A DNA stretch of 9,651 nucleotides, from the NCBI GenBank assembly GCA_041655035.1, contig JBAZCN010000127.1, positions 1-9,651 of the forward strand. Reading direction: 5' to 3'. This stretch comes from NAT127 sp041655035 (GTDB taxonomy: Bacteria > Pseudomonadota > Gammaproteobacteria > Pseudomonadales > Porticoccaceae). The first letter of the stretch is position 1, and each line of letters opens with the position of its first letter. Of the stretch, positions 1 through 6,814 are shown piece by piece. The notes beneath the pieces were generated by a model. That model ran no database searches and had not been told where the DNA came from. It was given only the letters and a program-made list of their open reading frames with translations. The translations under genes and the position numbers were made by a program.

Positions 1-1817
1 GGCGAAATGGGGGCCGGGTTGTTGGAACTGTTGGGATCGCACCGGGGAAGCTGGGTATTGACACCGCTGAGGGCGGACTGGGTATTTTCCACTTCGCTGA
101 AGTAGGCCGACACGTTGGTGCGCAGGGACATGTCTCCCGGGTACCAGTCAGCGCGGACGCCAATCTCGTAATCCGTGACGATCTCCGGCTCGAAGGACTG
201 GTATTTCGCCAGCCGCCCGGCCAGTATGGGGCTGTTTACCCCGCCGGCACGGTAGCCGCGGCGGTTGACCACGTAGGCGAACAGGTCGTTATTCACCTGC
301 CAGTTCAGGCCGACCTGCCAGGTGGTTTCCTCGGAGGAGGTTTCCAGCTCGCTGACGCCGACGATGCGCTCGGCGTTGCGGGATTCGCAGTCCCCCAGGC
401 GGGCGTCATTACTCCGCGCTATGACCCCTGAGCCGACACAGGCTTCGAGTTCGTCCTCGGTGTAGCGAACCCCCACTTCGAGTTGCAGGCCCGTCAGCAG
501 GCTGTCGAGGCTATAGCGCAGGTTGGTGAAAACAGCCCGGCTTTCCTCAGTCTGGAAGTTGTACCCGGCACCCGTCACCGGGGTGATCCCCTCCACATGG
601 AACAGGGAAACGCCATTGCCCTGGTAACCGTTCGGCTTGCTCTTCAGCCAGAAGGCGCCGACCAGCCACTCCAGCCGGTCCTCCAGCGCGGTGCCGCGCA
701 GTTGCAGCTCATTGCTGTACTGCTCGGACTGGTCGTATTTGTCGGCGGTGACGATTTTCATCGGCAGGCCGCCATAGGCGGCGCTGGGAATCAGGGGCAT
801 GCCATCGACGTTGACCACATAACCGAGATCGGTATTGCGGTAGCCGAAAATGTTGACGAGCTGAACGGCGCCAAAATCGATTTCGGTGCGGTTGATCAGC
901 GAATTGCGCTCGCTGTTTTCAAACTGGACAACGGGGCTGTCGACCTTGAAGGGGCCGCGGGCTTTTTGCGCGGCCAGGTGGGCGGTGACGCCGTCGAGCA
1001 GGCCATAGCCGGTCAGTGCGTTCGGGCCTTCATACAACTCTGCGAGCACAATGCCGGTGCCATTATTTTCGCTCTTGAAATGGTCGAAGATGGTGGTGTT
1101 GGAAATGTACTCATTGGGCTCCACCAGCAGGGACACCCGCAGGGCCTTGGTATCGGTATCATCGAGATCGCCGCCCACGCCTATGTTTTTGGTGTAGCCG
1201 TTGCGCTTGTTGATGTCGCCGGCGACGCGCAGGGCGACCTTGTCCTCAACCAGGGGAATGTTGATGGCGCCCTGGGCGCGGCGATGGTCATAATCCCCCA
1301 GGGTGCCGCCCACATAACCGCTGAATTCATGTTCCGGCGCCTGCGGGGTGTAAAGAATCGCGCCGCCGGTGGTGTTGCGGCCGAACAGGGTGCCCTGGGG
1401 GCCTTTCAGCACCTGGATGCTGGCCATGTCGAACTGGGGCACGGAACTTCCCCATACCGGCTCGGGCACTTCCGCGAAATAACTGACTACCGCGGGCTGG
1501 GTGGTGCCGGACAGCGCCTTGGCCTGGCCGCGGATCTGGTAAATCACGTTCTGGCGACCGCCGGAACCCGCGAGATAAACCCCCGGGGTGCTCATTTGCA
1601 GTTCCTCGGTGGAAGTGATGCTGCTTTCGCGGAGCGCATTGGCGTCCAGCGCCGTGATCGATACGGGCACCGACTGGATGCTCTCCTCGGTTCGGCGCGC
1701 GGTGACGGTGATTTCCTCTATGCCGCCCACCGACTGGGCATTGACAAGGGGCGTTGCGGTCAGGGCGCCGCCCATTACCGCGAGGGAGATGAATTGCGCT
1801 ACAGGTTTGATCTTCAT
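1..1817 (-). CDS. TonB-dependent outer-membrane receptor (3' end beyond the window)
   Basis: Energised outer-membrane transporter that imports a ligand into the periplasm using TonB/ExbBD. The frame is open from the ATG at 1817 to base 3, about 605 codons with no stop. Residues 1-27 form a signal peptide with a likely cut after VNA. A TonB-box-like stretch (EEITVTA, residues 34-40) follows, then a plug domain to about residue 160 containing QVLKGPQGTLFGRNTTGG (residues 135-152), a hallmark of this family. The rest has the alternating aromatic/polar pattern of beta-barrel strands, for example YEIGVRADWYPGD near the left edge. About 100-200 C-terminal residues are missing. The start is supported by AAGG seven to nine bases upstream. 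It lies 88 bases downstream of the SDR gene, but an intrinsic terminator separates them, so it may be expressed partly on its own. The neighbouring catabolic enzymes suggest a hydrophobic organic ligand rather than a siderophore; this is inference. Confidence 0.95.
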   Translation of the reverse strand, partial: MKIKPVAQFISLAVMGGALTATPLVNAQSVGGIEEITVTARRTEESIQSVPVSITALDANALRESSITSTEELQMSTPGVYLAGSGGRQNVIYQIRGQAKALSGTTQPAVVSYFAEVPEPVWGSSVPQFDMASIQVLKGPQGTLFGRNTTGGAILYTPQAPEHEFSGYVGGTLGDYDHRRAQGAINIPLVEDKVALRVAGDINKRNGYTKNIGVGGDLDDTDTKALRVSLLVEPNEYISNTTIFDHFKSENNGTGIVLAELYEGPNALTGYGLLDGVTAHLAAQKARGPFKVDSPVVQFENSERNSLINRTEIDFGAVQLVNIFGYRNTDLGYVVNVDGMPLIPSAAYGGLPMKIVTADKYDQSEQYSNELQLRGTALEDRLEWLVGAFWLKSKPNGYQGNGVSLFHVEGITPVTGAGYNFQTEESRAVFTNLRYSLDSLLTGLQLEVGVRYTEDELEACVGSGVIARSNDARLGDCESRNAERIVGVSELETSSEETTWQVGLNWQVNNDLFAYVVNRRGYRAGGVNSPILAGRLAKYQSFEPEIVTDYEIGVRADWYPGDMSLRTNVSAYFSEVENTQSALSGVNTQLPRCDPNSSNNPAPIS

Positions 1818-1828
1818 TATTACACCTT

Positions 1829-1846
1829 CGTTTGTGAACAAAAACG
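1829..1846. promoter_or_regulatory. Inverted repeat in the receptor leader
   Basis: TTTGTGAACAAA at 1831-1842 has perfect five-base arms around GA. It is nested in outer CGTTT/AAACG sequences (1829-1846). It lies between the upstream terminator's T-run and the receptor start codon, a place where an operator or a small leader structure could act. No regulator can be named. Confidence 0.35.
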
Positions 1847-1847
1847 T

Positions 1848-1883
1848 AAAAAAGCCGGCGCGGCACGAAGCCGAATGTCCGGC
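1848..1883 (-). terminator. Intrinsic terminator after the SDR gene
   Basis: Read on the minus strand, a GC-rich stem GCCGG (1883-1879) pairs with CCGGC (1858-1854) and encloses an inner CGGC/GCCG hairpin (1873-1870 with 1864-1861). A run of six T (1853-1848), then ACG and five more T, follows directly. This is a standard rho-independent arrangement. It sits about 20 bases after the SDR stop codon and about 30 bases before the receptor ATG, so it should end or attenuate the kinase-SDR transcript before the receptor gene. Confidence 0.7.
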
Positions 1884-1905
1884 CGTTGCGCCGTCTTCGC
1901 CCGCC

Positions 1906-2706
1906 TCAGGAATGGCGGGCGAGGTAATCCTCGAAATCCGCGAAGTGCCCCAGGTGGGTGCTCTGTCCGCCATCGATGCGAATCACCTCCCCGGTGATGT
2001 AGCGGGCATCGTCCGACGCCAGGAAGGCGACGGCGCTGGCGATATCCTCGGGCCTGCCCAGTTCCGGCGTCAGGGAGTGGCGCGCCATAATGGCCTTGAG
2101 TTCCGGCGCTATTTTCTTGAAGGCTTCCGTCACCACCGGGCCGGGCGCGACGGCATTGCAGCGGATGCCATTGCGGCCGTGCTGGGTGGCGATGTTCTTG
2201 GTGAGGGAGACGATGGCGGCTTTCGACATGTTGTAGGCGATGCGCACCGAATCCCCCACAAAGGCGCCGTTGGAGGCGGTGTTGACGATGGCCCCCGCAC
2301 GCCGGGCTTCCATATGGGGAATGACATGGCGGCAGCCGAACAGAAAGCCGGTGACGTTGACATGGAAGGTGCGGTTCCAGACATCGATGGGCACGGTGGT
2401 GGCGTTGGTGTCCTGGTTCATTACCGCCGGATCGGTGAGGGCGGCATTGTTGAACAGGATGTCGATCTGGCCAAAGCGGCGGATGGTCTCGTCCACCACG
2501 GCCTTGAAGGACTGCTCGTCGCCGATATCGAGCTGGACCGGCACGACCCGGTCTCCGAGCTGCTCCGCCAGGCGCTCGACGCCGGACAGGTAGAGGTCGG
2601 CGGCCACCACGGTGGCGCCCTCGTCGATAAACCGTTTGACCGTCGCGGAGCCTATGCCGCCACCCGCGCCGGAAATGATGGCGACTTTGTTTTCGAGTCG
2701 TTTCAT
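1906..2706 (-). CDS. Classical short-chain dehydrogenase/reductase (SDR)
   Basis: NAD(P)-dependent oxidoreductase of 266 residues, the normal size for classical SDRs; cytoplasmic. Visible family elements are the cofactor loop SGAGGGIG (residues 12-19), Asp37 at the end of strand beta-2 (favours NAD over NADP), Asp60, NNAA (86-89), the structural Asn117, and the catalytic Ser145, Tyr158 and Lys162 in YNMSK. PGPVVTE (188-194) and the C-terminal GEVIRIDGGQS complete the fold. It probably interconverts an alcohol and a ketone on the pathway substrate, but the substrate cannot be read from sequence. The start at 2706 is forced: the frame upstream meets a stop inside the 18-base repeats at 2725-2727. 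The Shine-Dalgarno is weak, and the best candidate is the ACAGG end of the last repeat unit. It lies between the kinase-like gene upstream and the TonB receptor downstream, all on the same strand. Confidence 0.95.
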   Translation of the reverse strand: MKRLENKVAIISGAGGGIGSATVKRFIDEGATVVAADLYLSGVERLAEQLGDRVVPVQLDIGDEQSFKAVVDETIRRFGQIDILFNNAALTDPAVMNQDTNATTVPIDVWNRTFHVNVTGFLFGCRHVIPHMEARRAGAIVNTASNGAFVGDSVRIAYNMSKAAIVSLTKNIATQHGRNGIRCNAVAPGPVVTEAFKKIAPELKAIMARHSLTPELGRPEDIASAVAFLASDDARYITGEVIRIDGGQSTHLGHFADFEDYLARHS

Positions 2707-2714
2707 GAAACTAA

Positions 2715-2805
2715 CCTGTATAGATCAGTGGGCCTGTATAGATCAGTGGGCCTGTATAGATCAGTGGGCCTGTATGGATCAGTGGGCCTGTGTGAAGTCA
2801 GTGGG
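2715..2805. repeat. 18-base tandem repeat array in the SDR leader
   Basis: Three identical 18-base units CCTGTATAGATCAGTGGG (2715-2732, 2733-2750, 2751-2768) are followed by a fourth with one A-to-G change (2769-2786) and a degenerate 19-base unit (2787-2805). The array fills most of the spacer between the phosphotransferase stop and the SDR start and ends eight bases from the SDR ATG. On the minus strand each intact unit reads CCCACTGATCTATACAGG, which contains a TATACA hexamer like a -10 box and ends in ACAGG, a weak ribosome-binding sequence. The 18-base period leaves several reading frames open through the array, which produces spurious repeat peptides. Confidence 0.95.
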
Positions 2806-2874
2806 CTGAAAAACATTTGCCGGGTTGCGCCAAACAGGCTTCCCGGTGTTCCGGTCCGCCGCGGGCACCCCCTC

Positions 2875-3957
2875 TCAGAAGGTATAAAAACTGCCGGTGT
2901 CCATATCATTTGCCGCGCTGCAAAAACGCTCCAGGGTACTCATGGTGTCCTGCTGGGGATTGATGTTGGACTGCCAGGCGACGAGCCCCCAGATCACCCA
3001 GCGGGACACTTCCTCCAGGGCCTGATCGAGCGTGAAGGCCGGGCCGCCGCTGGCGGCAAGGTGTTCCAGGTAATGTTTGACCAGGTCCCTGTCCGCCCTG
3101 CGCCGATCCTCGACCGTCAGTGAACCCACGAGGAAATAGGTGAGATCCCGCCAGGGCAGGCCCTTGCGCACGATCTGCCAGTCGATCCAGATGCGGTCGC
3201 CGCCGGGGCGGCGGTAGCTGTTGCCCAGATGGGCGTCGCCATGGACCAGGCAACGGGGGCCGGTATAAGCGGTTTCATGGGCGCAGAGCTGCTTGAAGGC
3301 GGCATAAAGCCGATTGGTATCCTCCGCCATCCATTTCGGGAAAATGGCCAGCCGCTCGGGGATGCGGTTATGCCTGGCGAAGTAAGCCGGCATCATCATC
3401 CAGTAGTCATCGGTGGTGGTTTCCGGCGCCATCGCGGTCTGCAACCAGGATTGGCGATCCAGCTCCGGGTTACCCCACGAACCGCCGTGCATCATCGCCA
3501 GCCCCTCCAGGGACCTGGCCATGTCATCCACGTCGATGGGCAGGTGCGAAACGCCAAAATCACCCCCGATGGGCAGGAGATCCTCCAGCATGACGAAACC
3601 CTGCTGGCCCTCTTCATCATCGTCCCAGCCGGCGAAATAACAGGCCGGTGAAGGTACCGGCATCTTGGTGGCCAGCGCGTTATAGAAGCGGGCCTCATTG
3701 ATGCACACCGGGCTGCTGAGGGGGCTGCCGGACCAGTTGGCCTTGAGGCAAACCTGTGCCGGCAGGCCGGCGTCGACGCCGGCCTGATTGAAGTCGAGCT
3801 TGACGCGGGCCTTGGTGGTATGCCCCGGGATGAATTCGATCAACTCCATGCTGGTGACGACAGCATCGGGATACCGGGTTTGCAGAGTGCGGGTCAGCCA
3901 GTCGGCATCAACCTGTTTGAAATCGAGGGGAAGCCGTTCTGTACGGGGGGACAACAT
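2875..3957 (-). CDS. Phosphotransferase of the APH / ecdysteroid-kinase-like family
   Basis: Small-molecule kinase with the protein-kinase-like fold, 360 residues, cytoplasmic. Visible elements are a probable ATP-anchoring Lys72 in VCLKANW, its partner Glu88 in NEARFY, the Brenner motif HGDAHLGN (residues 239-246, catalytic base Asp241, metal ligand Asn246), the metal-binding Asp259 in IDWQ, and WRDLTYFL (269-276). The family phosphorylates hydroxyls on antibiotics, sugars, choline and, in the ecdysteroid-kinase branch, steroids. The setting beside an SDR and a TonB receptor argues for a catabolic or detoxifying substrate rather than antibiotic resistance; this is inference. The ATG at 3957 has GGAG seven bases upstream (plus-strand CTCC at 3965-3968). 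It is the first gene of the leftward unit and is divergent from the RepA-like gene, with two palindromes in the shared upstream region. Confidence 0.88.
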   Translation of the reverse strand: MLSPRTERLPLDFKQVDADWLTRTLQTRYPDAVVTSMELIEFIPGHTTKARVKLDFNQAGVDAGLPAQVCLKANWSGSPLSSPVCINEARFYNALATKMPVPSPACYFAGWDDDEEGQQGFVMLEDLLPIGGDFGVSHLPIDVDDMARSLEGLAMMHGGSWGNPELDRQSWLQTAMAPETTTDDYWMMMPAYFARHNRIPERLAIFPKWMAEDTNRLYAAFKQLCAHETAYTGPRCLVHGDAHLGNSYRRPGGDRIWIDWQIVRKGLPWRDLTYFLVGSLTVEDRRRADRDLVKHYLEHLAASGGPAFTLDQALEEVSRWVIWGLVAWQSNINPQQDTMSTLERFCSAANDMDTGSFYTF

Positions 3958-3984
3958 CAGGAAACTCCAGTAATTTTACTTCTC

Positions 3985-4009
3985 GTTGCACTGCACAGTG
4001 CAGACAAAC
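3985..4009. promoter_or_regulatory. Operator-like palindrome upstream of the kinase gene
   Basis: CTGCACAGTGCAG (3991-4003) is a perfect odd palindrome with six-base arms. After a three-base mismatch on each side, GTT (3985-3987) pairs with AAC (4007-4009), giving a dyad of about 25 bases. Its near edge is 28 bases upstream of the kinase start codon, a typical position for repressor binding. Confidence 0.55.
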
Positions 4010-4029
4010 TTTCCCAAACCTGTCGACAC

Positions 4030-4045
4030 ATTACCAAGTGGTAAT
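4030..4045. promoter_or_regulatory. Operator-like palindrome ATTACCA-AG-TGGTAAT
   Basis: Perfect seven-base arms around a two-base spacer. It is immediately preceded by another eight-base palindrome, TGTCGACA (4021-4028). It lies about 75 bases upstream of the kinase start and about 225 bases before the RepA-like promoter. The even-spaced dyad suits a dimeric helix-turn-helix regulator, which cannot be named from the sequence. Confidence 0.55.
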
Positions 4046-4271
4046 TGCGATTCTCCACGCCCGTCTCCACACGCGACGGTGGGGCGCCATGATGCCAATA
4101 CGCCTTGGCGACAGCAGTTAGAAAGTGGGTTCACTGTATATTTCAGGTTCGCCCACACACAATATGGAATGTAGCGGCGTCAGACAAAGCGAGCGCTGTA
4201 CCAAGACTTTTTCCCGCATTCAGCACACGTCATATCACTACTGAGCGGATAGCTGGCGTGATTTGCAGGAT

Positions 4272-4300
4272 TTGACAATAGCCTCCGTCACCGGTATAGA
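4272..4300 (+). promoter_or_regulatory. Near-consensus sigma70 promoter of the RepA-like gene
   Basis: TTGACA (4272-4277, perfect -35) is followed after exactly 17 bases by TATAGA (4295-4300, four of six -10 bases, including the key first TA). Transcription would start near 4307. This gives a leader of about 43 bases to the ATG at 4350, or almost none to the TTG at 4314. Confidence 0.75.
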
Positions 4301-4349
4301 ATGACTAATACAGTTGAATTACACACTGAAACACCAGTGCATCGCCCCT

Positions 4350-5255
4350 ATGTTCGATCCCCACGAAATGATACAAGAGCACGGCATTGACGAAGCGCGC
4401 CGGCTGACCAGAACCAAATGGGAACACACTTGCATCAATGCTGCCGCAACGATGCTGGAAACGGCTAAGGCAACCCCCGCCTACGCCAGCCTGATGGTCG
4501 CCTCGCTTCCCCACCGCCAGCCTGTGGACGGCGACTCTCCGGCCCGCCAGTGGCGGCGCCAGATCGGACATGATGAATATTTCCTGGAAAGTGGTTTCTT
4601 TGAAGACGGCACCCTGATCGGCATACCGTTCGGCGCCAAGGCTCGCCTGGCGCTTATCTATATTCATACCCAGATGATCCGCCAGGCTTCACCGGTGTTG
4701 AATGTTCCCCACACGCACAATGCTTTTCTGAAAGCACTCGACATGCGCGGTGGCGGCATGAGCTACAAACTCATCACCGACCAGACACGCCGCATTTCTG
4801 CCTGCAAGATGACCATAAGCCGCGACCGCCTGGCCGCCTGGACAGGCCCGCTGACAGATCATTTCATTTTTGACGTGGGAGTATTGCCGCCATCGACCCA
4901 GTCCCTCGACAGTGCCGGATTCGCCCGCCAAACCGTTTTCAGCCAAGAATTTTACGACCTGATCCTGGCCAGCAAGGTAAAGCTGAGCCGCCAGGCCCTT
5001 CAAATCATCAGCGACAACAGCTGGGCGATCGACCTGTACATCTGGCTCGCCAGTGAACTTCACAAACTGAAAGCGCCGTGGCTGCTGGATTGGGAGTCGC
5101 TCGAATTTGGCTCCGGCGTCAAGTACAAGCGCTCCCGACAATTGCGCAGCACCCTGTTCAAGACTCTGCAGCTGGTCAAGGCCGTCTATCCACAGGCCAG
5201 CGTCGAACTCGATGAGCACGGCCTGACCCTCCACCCCAGTCCGGCGCCCCTGTGA
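4350..5255 (+). CDS. Plasmid replication initiator-like protein (RepA_C type), isolated
   Basis: Resembles plasmid-encoded RepA proteins of the pTAR type (RepA_C family), which bind origin DNA and regulate their own promoters. With the ATG at 4350 it has 301 residues. Family-like blocks, in order, are IPFGAKARLALIYI (from about residue 91), LKALDMRGGG followed by a QTRRISACKMTIS stretch, VFSQEFYDLIL with a run of hydrophobic and basic residues, the WAIDLYIWLASELHKLK block, and the C-terminal KTLQLVKAVYPQASVELDEHGLTLHPS. A TTG at 4314 would add 12 residues. The ATG was preferred because of the mapped promoter, but neither start has a clear Shine-Dalgarno. No partition, mobilisation or iteron sequences accompany it, so it may be a relic or a domesticated DNA-binding protein. 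It converges on the LLM gene to its right. The family call comes from remembered motifs, not a search. Confidence 0.8.
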   Translation: MFDPHEMIQEHGIDEARRLTRTKWEHTCINAAATMLETAKATPAYASLMVASLPHRQPVDGDSPARQWRRQIGHDEYFLESGFFEDGTLIGIPFGAKARLALIYIHTQMIRQASPVLNVPHTHNAFLKALDMRGGGMSYKLITDQTRRISACKMTISRDRLAAWTGPLTDHFIFDVGVLPPSTQSLDSAGFARQTVFSQEFYDLILASKVKLSRQALQIISDNSWAIDLYIWLASELHKLKAPWLLDWESLEFGSGVKYKRSRQLRSTLFKTLQLVKAVYPQASVELDEHGLTLHPSPAPL

Positions 5256-5353
5256 GCGTCACGAGATGGTGCGACGGCGCGCCACTTGGCACGAAGGGCA
5301 GCGAGATTGTCCGCCTGCCCTCCGCGCCGCTGGCCGGATGACGCCGTGGAAAA

Positions 5354-6274
5354 TCATGAAACTCTGGGCATGATCTCCTGCGCCACCCAGCGCATCCGGT
5401 CGAGGTAGGCTTCATAGCCGTTGAGTTCGGGCAGCGGGACTATGGTCTCCGTCACCCCGAGCGCGGCCAGCTGGCCGCAAAGATCCACCAGCTGTTGGAC
5501 GTTCCACGGATCGATCTTGATGGTTTCCTCTTGCTCCACATGCCCCTCGCCCAGGCGCATCTGCTCGATGGCGAAAAACATCTCCAGAGGTTGGCCGCGG
5601 TAATCCGGGTGGGAGCGGACGGTATCGAGCGCCTCGGGAAACTTGTCCGGCGGGGTCAGGAACGGAATCCAGCCGTCGCCCCATTTGGCGATACGTCCCA
5701 GCACCGGCGCGCTGTCGCCACCGAACCAGATCGGCATGTGGGGCTTGCGCACTGGCTTGGGGGCAAAGGCCGCGTCCTTGAAGCTGACGAACTCCCCCTC
5801 GAAGGACGGCGATTCGTCGTTCCACAGGGAATGAATCGCCGCGATATATTCATCGGCCATCTTGCCCCGTTTGTTGAAGGGCACGTTGAGCATGTCGAAC
5901 TCCTCCTTGAGCCAGCCGACCGCGAACACCGGCGTGGCCCGCCCGCCGCTCATCCAGTCGAGGGTCGACCAGGCCTTGGCCTGCACCACCGGGTGCTGGA
6001 GCGGCAGGATGGTGATCGAGGATTGCAGGCCAATGTTCCTGGTGCGCCCGGCAATGGCGCTGAGGGCCACGGTGCCGTGGTGCCAGAAGGCCCCGCTGGC
6101 GTCCAGGTGATCGCGGGGAATGATGAAGTGCTCGCCCATGAGGGCCTTGTGGTAACCCAGCGAATCCGCCAATGCCATGGCTTCGCCGACGGCGTTGCCA
6201 TCCAGGCCGAACTCCCAGGGCTGGGACATCGCCGGGATCTCCAGCGCATGGGGTACTGCGATACAAATTTTCAT
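5354..6274 (-). CDS. Luciferase-like flavin monooxygenase/oxidoreductase (LLM class)
   Basis: A 306-residue TIM-barrel flavoprotein of the bacterial-luciferase superfamily, close in pattern to the subgroup labelled 'probable F420-dependent oxidoreductase' (Rv2161c type). Typical blocks are ILPLQHPVVQAKAWSTLD, MSGGRATPVFAVGWLKEEFDMLNVPFNKRG as two adjoining stretches, the PHMPIWFGGDSAPVLGRIA phosphate-side motif, and GDGWIPF. Members use reduced FMN with oxygen, or F420. Which one applies cannot be read here, and FMN is the more likely choice in a proteobacterium. The ATG at 6274 has GAGAG five bases upstream; an alternative ATG at 6286 adds only four residues and overlaps that ribosome site. 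It is the last gene of the operon, 66 bases after the SnoaL-like gene. Its likely role is oxygen insertion into, or redox chemistry on, the pathway substrate (inference). Confidence 0.9.
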   Translation of the reverse strand: MKICIAVPHALEIPAMSQPWEFGLDGNAVGEAMALADSLGYHKALMGEHFIIPRDHLDASGAFWHHGTVALSAIAGRTRNIGLQSSITILPLQHPVVQAKAWSTLDWMSGGRATPVFAVGWLKEEFDMLNVPFNKRGKMADEYIAAIHSLWNDESPSFEGEFVSFKDAAFAPKPVRKPHMPIWFGGDSAPVLGRIAKWGDGWIPFLTPPDKFPEALDTVRSHPDYRGQPLEMFFAIEQMRLGEGHVEQEETIKIDPWNVQQLVDLCGQLAALGVTETIVPLPELNGYEAYLDRMRWVAQEIMPRVS

Positions 6275-6340
6275 GACATCTCTCATTGATTGGTTATGGC
6301 GTAAACCGGTTTGCTCCCGGCGGTGAATCGTGGAAAAAGT

Positions 6341-6787
6341 CTAGCGGATCGTTTCGTTCAAATGGGCACTCATATCGCCCACCATATCCAGCAGTGAATA
6401 ATCGCGGTAGCAAAAACGCCAGTTGCCGTCGACCCACTCGAATTCGTCGTGGTAGCGGCCAGCGGCGATCAGCTGCAGGGGAAGGTCTTCGATCGCCTGG
6501 TAAACGGTGTAGCAGGAGCGGGTTTTCGCCCGGCCGGCGTCCTCGTCCACTTCCAGGATGATATTGGAAACCAGGTGGCGGGTGCGGGGCGTGCCGCAGG
6601 GATAGATGCGTATCAACCGCCTCCAGATGCCCAGCAGATCATCGGCGCCGATCGGTTCGCCGGCGTGGCGCACTTTTATCCGGGCGTGGCGGAACAGGTC
6701 CGCCGCCAGTTCAAGTTCACCGCTATCGATTAATTCGGCGTAGCGGTAAAGGAGATTGTAAATTGCCACTGCGCTGTCGTTCGTCAT
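6341..6787 (-). CDS. SnoaL-like (NTF2-fold) protein
   Basis: A 148-residue cone-shaped alpha+beta barrel protein of the SnoaL_4 type, related in fold to scytalone dehydratase, ketosteroid isomerase and the beta subunits of ring-hydroxylating dioxygenases. Visible signs are the N-terminal helix pattern IYNLLYRYAELIDSGELE with Asp21, FR at 32-33, the TRH motif (His71) before a beta strand, and the ending GRYHDEFEWVDGNWRFCYRD (residues 110-129), which is diagnostic. Some members catalyse isomerisation, dehydration or hydroxylation, while others only bind ligands. It starts 27 bases after the OYE stop with a GGGGG ribosome site six to ten bases upstream, so it is translated from the same mRNA. 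Its place between two redox enzymes suggests it acts on, or carries, their intermediate (inference). Confidence 0.88.
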   Translation of the reverse strand: MTNDSAVAIYNLLYRYAELIDSGELELAADLFRHARIKVRHAGEPIGADDLLGIWRRLIRIYPCGTPRTRHLVSNIILEVDEDAGRAKTRSCYTVYQAIEDLPLQLIAAGRYHDEFEWVDGNWRFCYRDYSLLDMVGDMSAHLNETIR

Positions 6788-6814
6788 GTCGCCCCCATTG
6801 CCTGGCAGACCAGC

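Larger units (their letters stand above)
3958..4349. other. Divergent intergenic region, 392 bases
   Basis: This stretch separates the minus-strand kinase from the plus-strand RepA-like gene. It appears less GC-rich than its surroundings and holds two clear inverted repeats near the kinase, a weaker GCCAA/TTGGC inverted repeat at 4094-4109 that encloses CGCCTTGGCG, and a near-consensus promoter at its right end. I see no convincing gene, no array of iterons, and no AT-rich 13-mers of the kind expected at a working plasmid origin. Confidence 0.7.

Noticed and set aside
483..1997. 504-codon open frame on the plus strand
   Set aside because: It is exactly codon-aligned and antisense to the TonB receptor. 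The frame stays open because TTA, CTA and TCA codons are absent from the receptor; the peptide has no recognisable domain and starts at TTG.
1588..3123. 511-codon plus-strand frame containing GLYRSV hexapeptide repeats
   Set aside because: It runs antisense across the receptor start, the SDR, the repeat array and part of the kinase. The peptide repeats come only from the 18-base DNA repeat.
3973..3978. TAAAAT on the minus strand as the kinase -10 box
   Set aside because: Transcription would start within the ribosome-binding site, about eight bases before the ATG, and there is no -35 at a suitable distance.
4001..4190. CAGACAAA occurring twice (4001-4008 and 4181-4188), and TACCAAG twice, as possible iterons
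   Set aside because: Two short copies about 170-180 bases apart are within chance for this length, and no regular spacing or third copy is seen.
5186..5194. DnaA-box-like CTATCCACA
   Set aside because: It is a single site inside the RepA-like gene, where it encodes part of the conserved VYPQ stretch. No cluster of boxes or AT-rich unwinding element is nearby.
5256..5353. Terminator between the convergent RepA-like and LLM genes
   Set aside because: There are short dyads such as GGCGCGCC and GGCAG/CTGCC, but no stable stem followed by a T-run on either strand.
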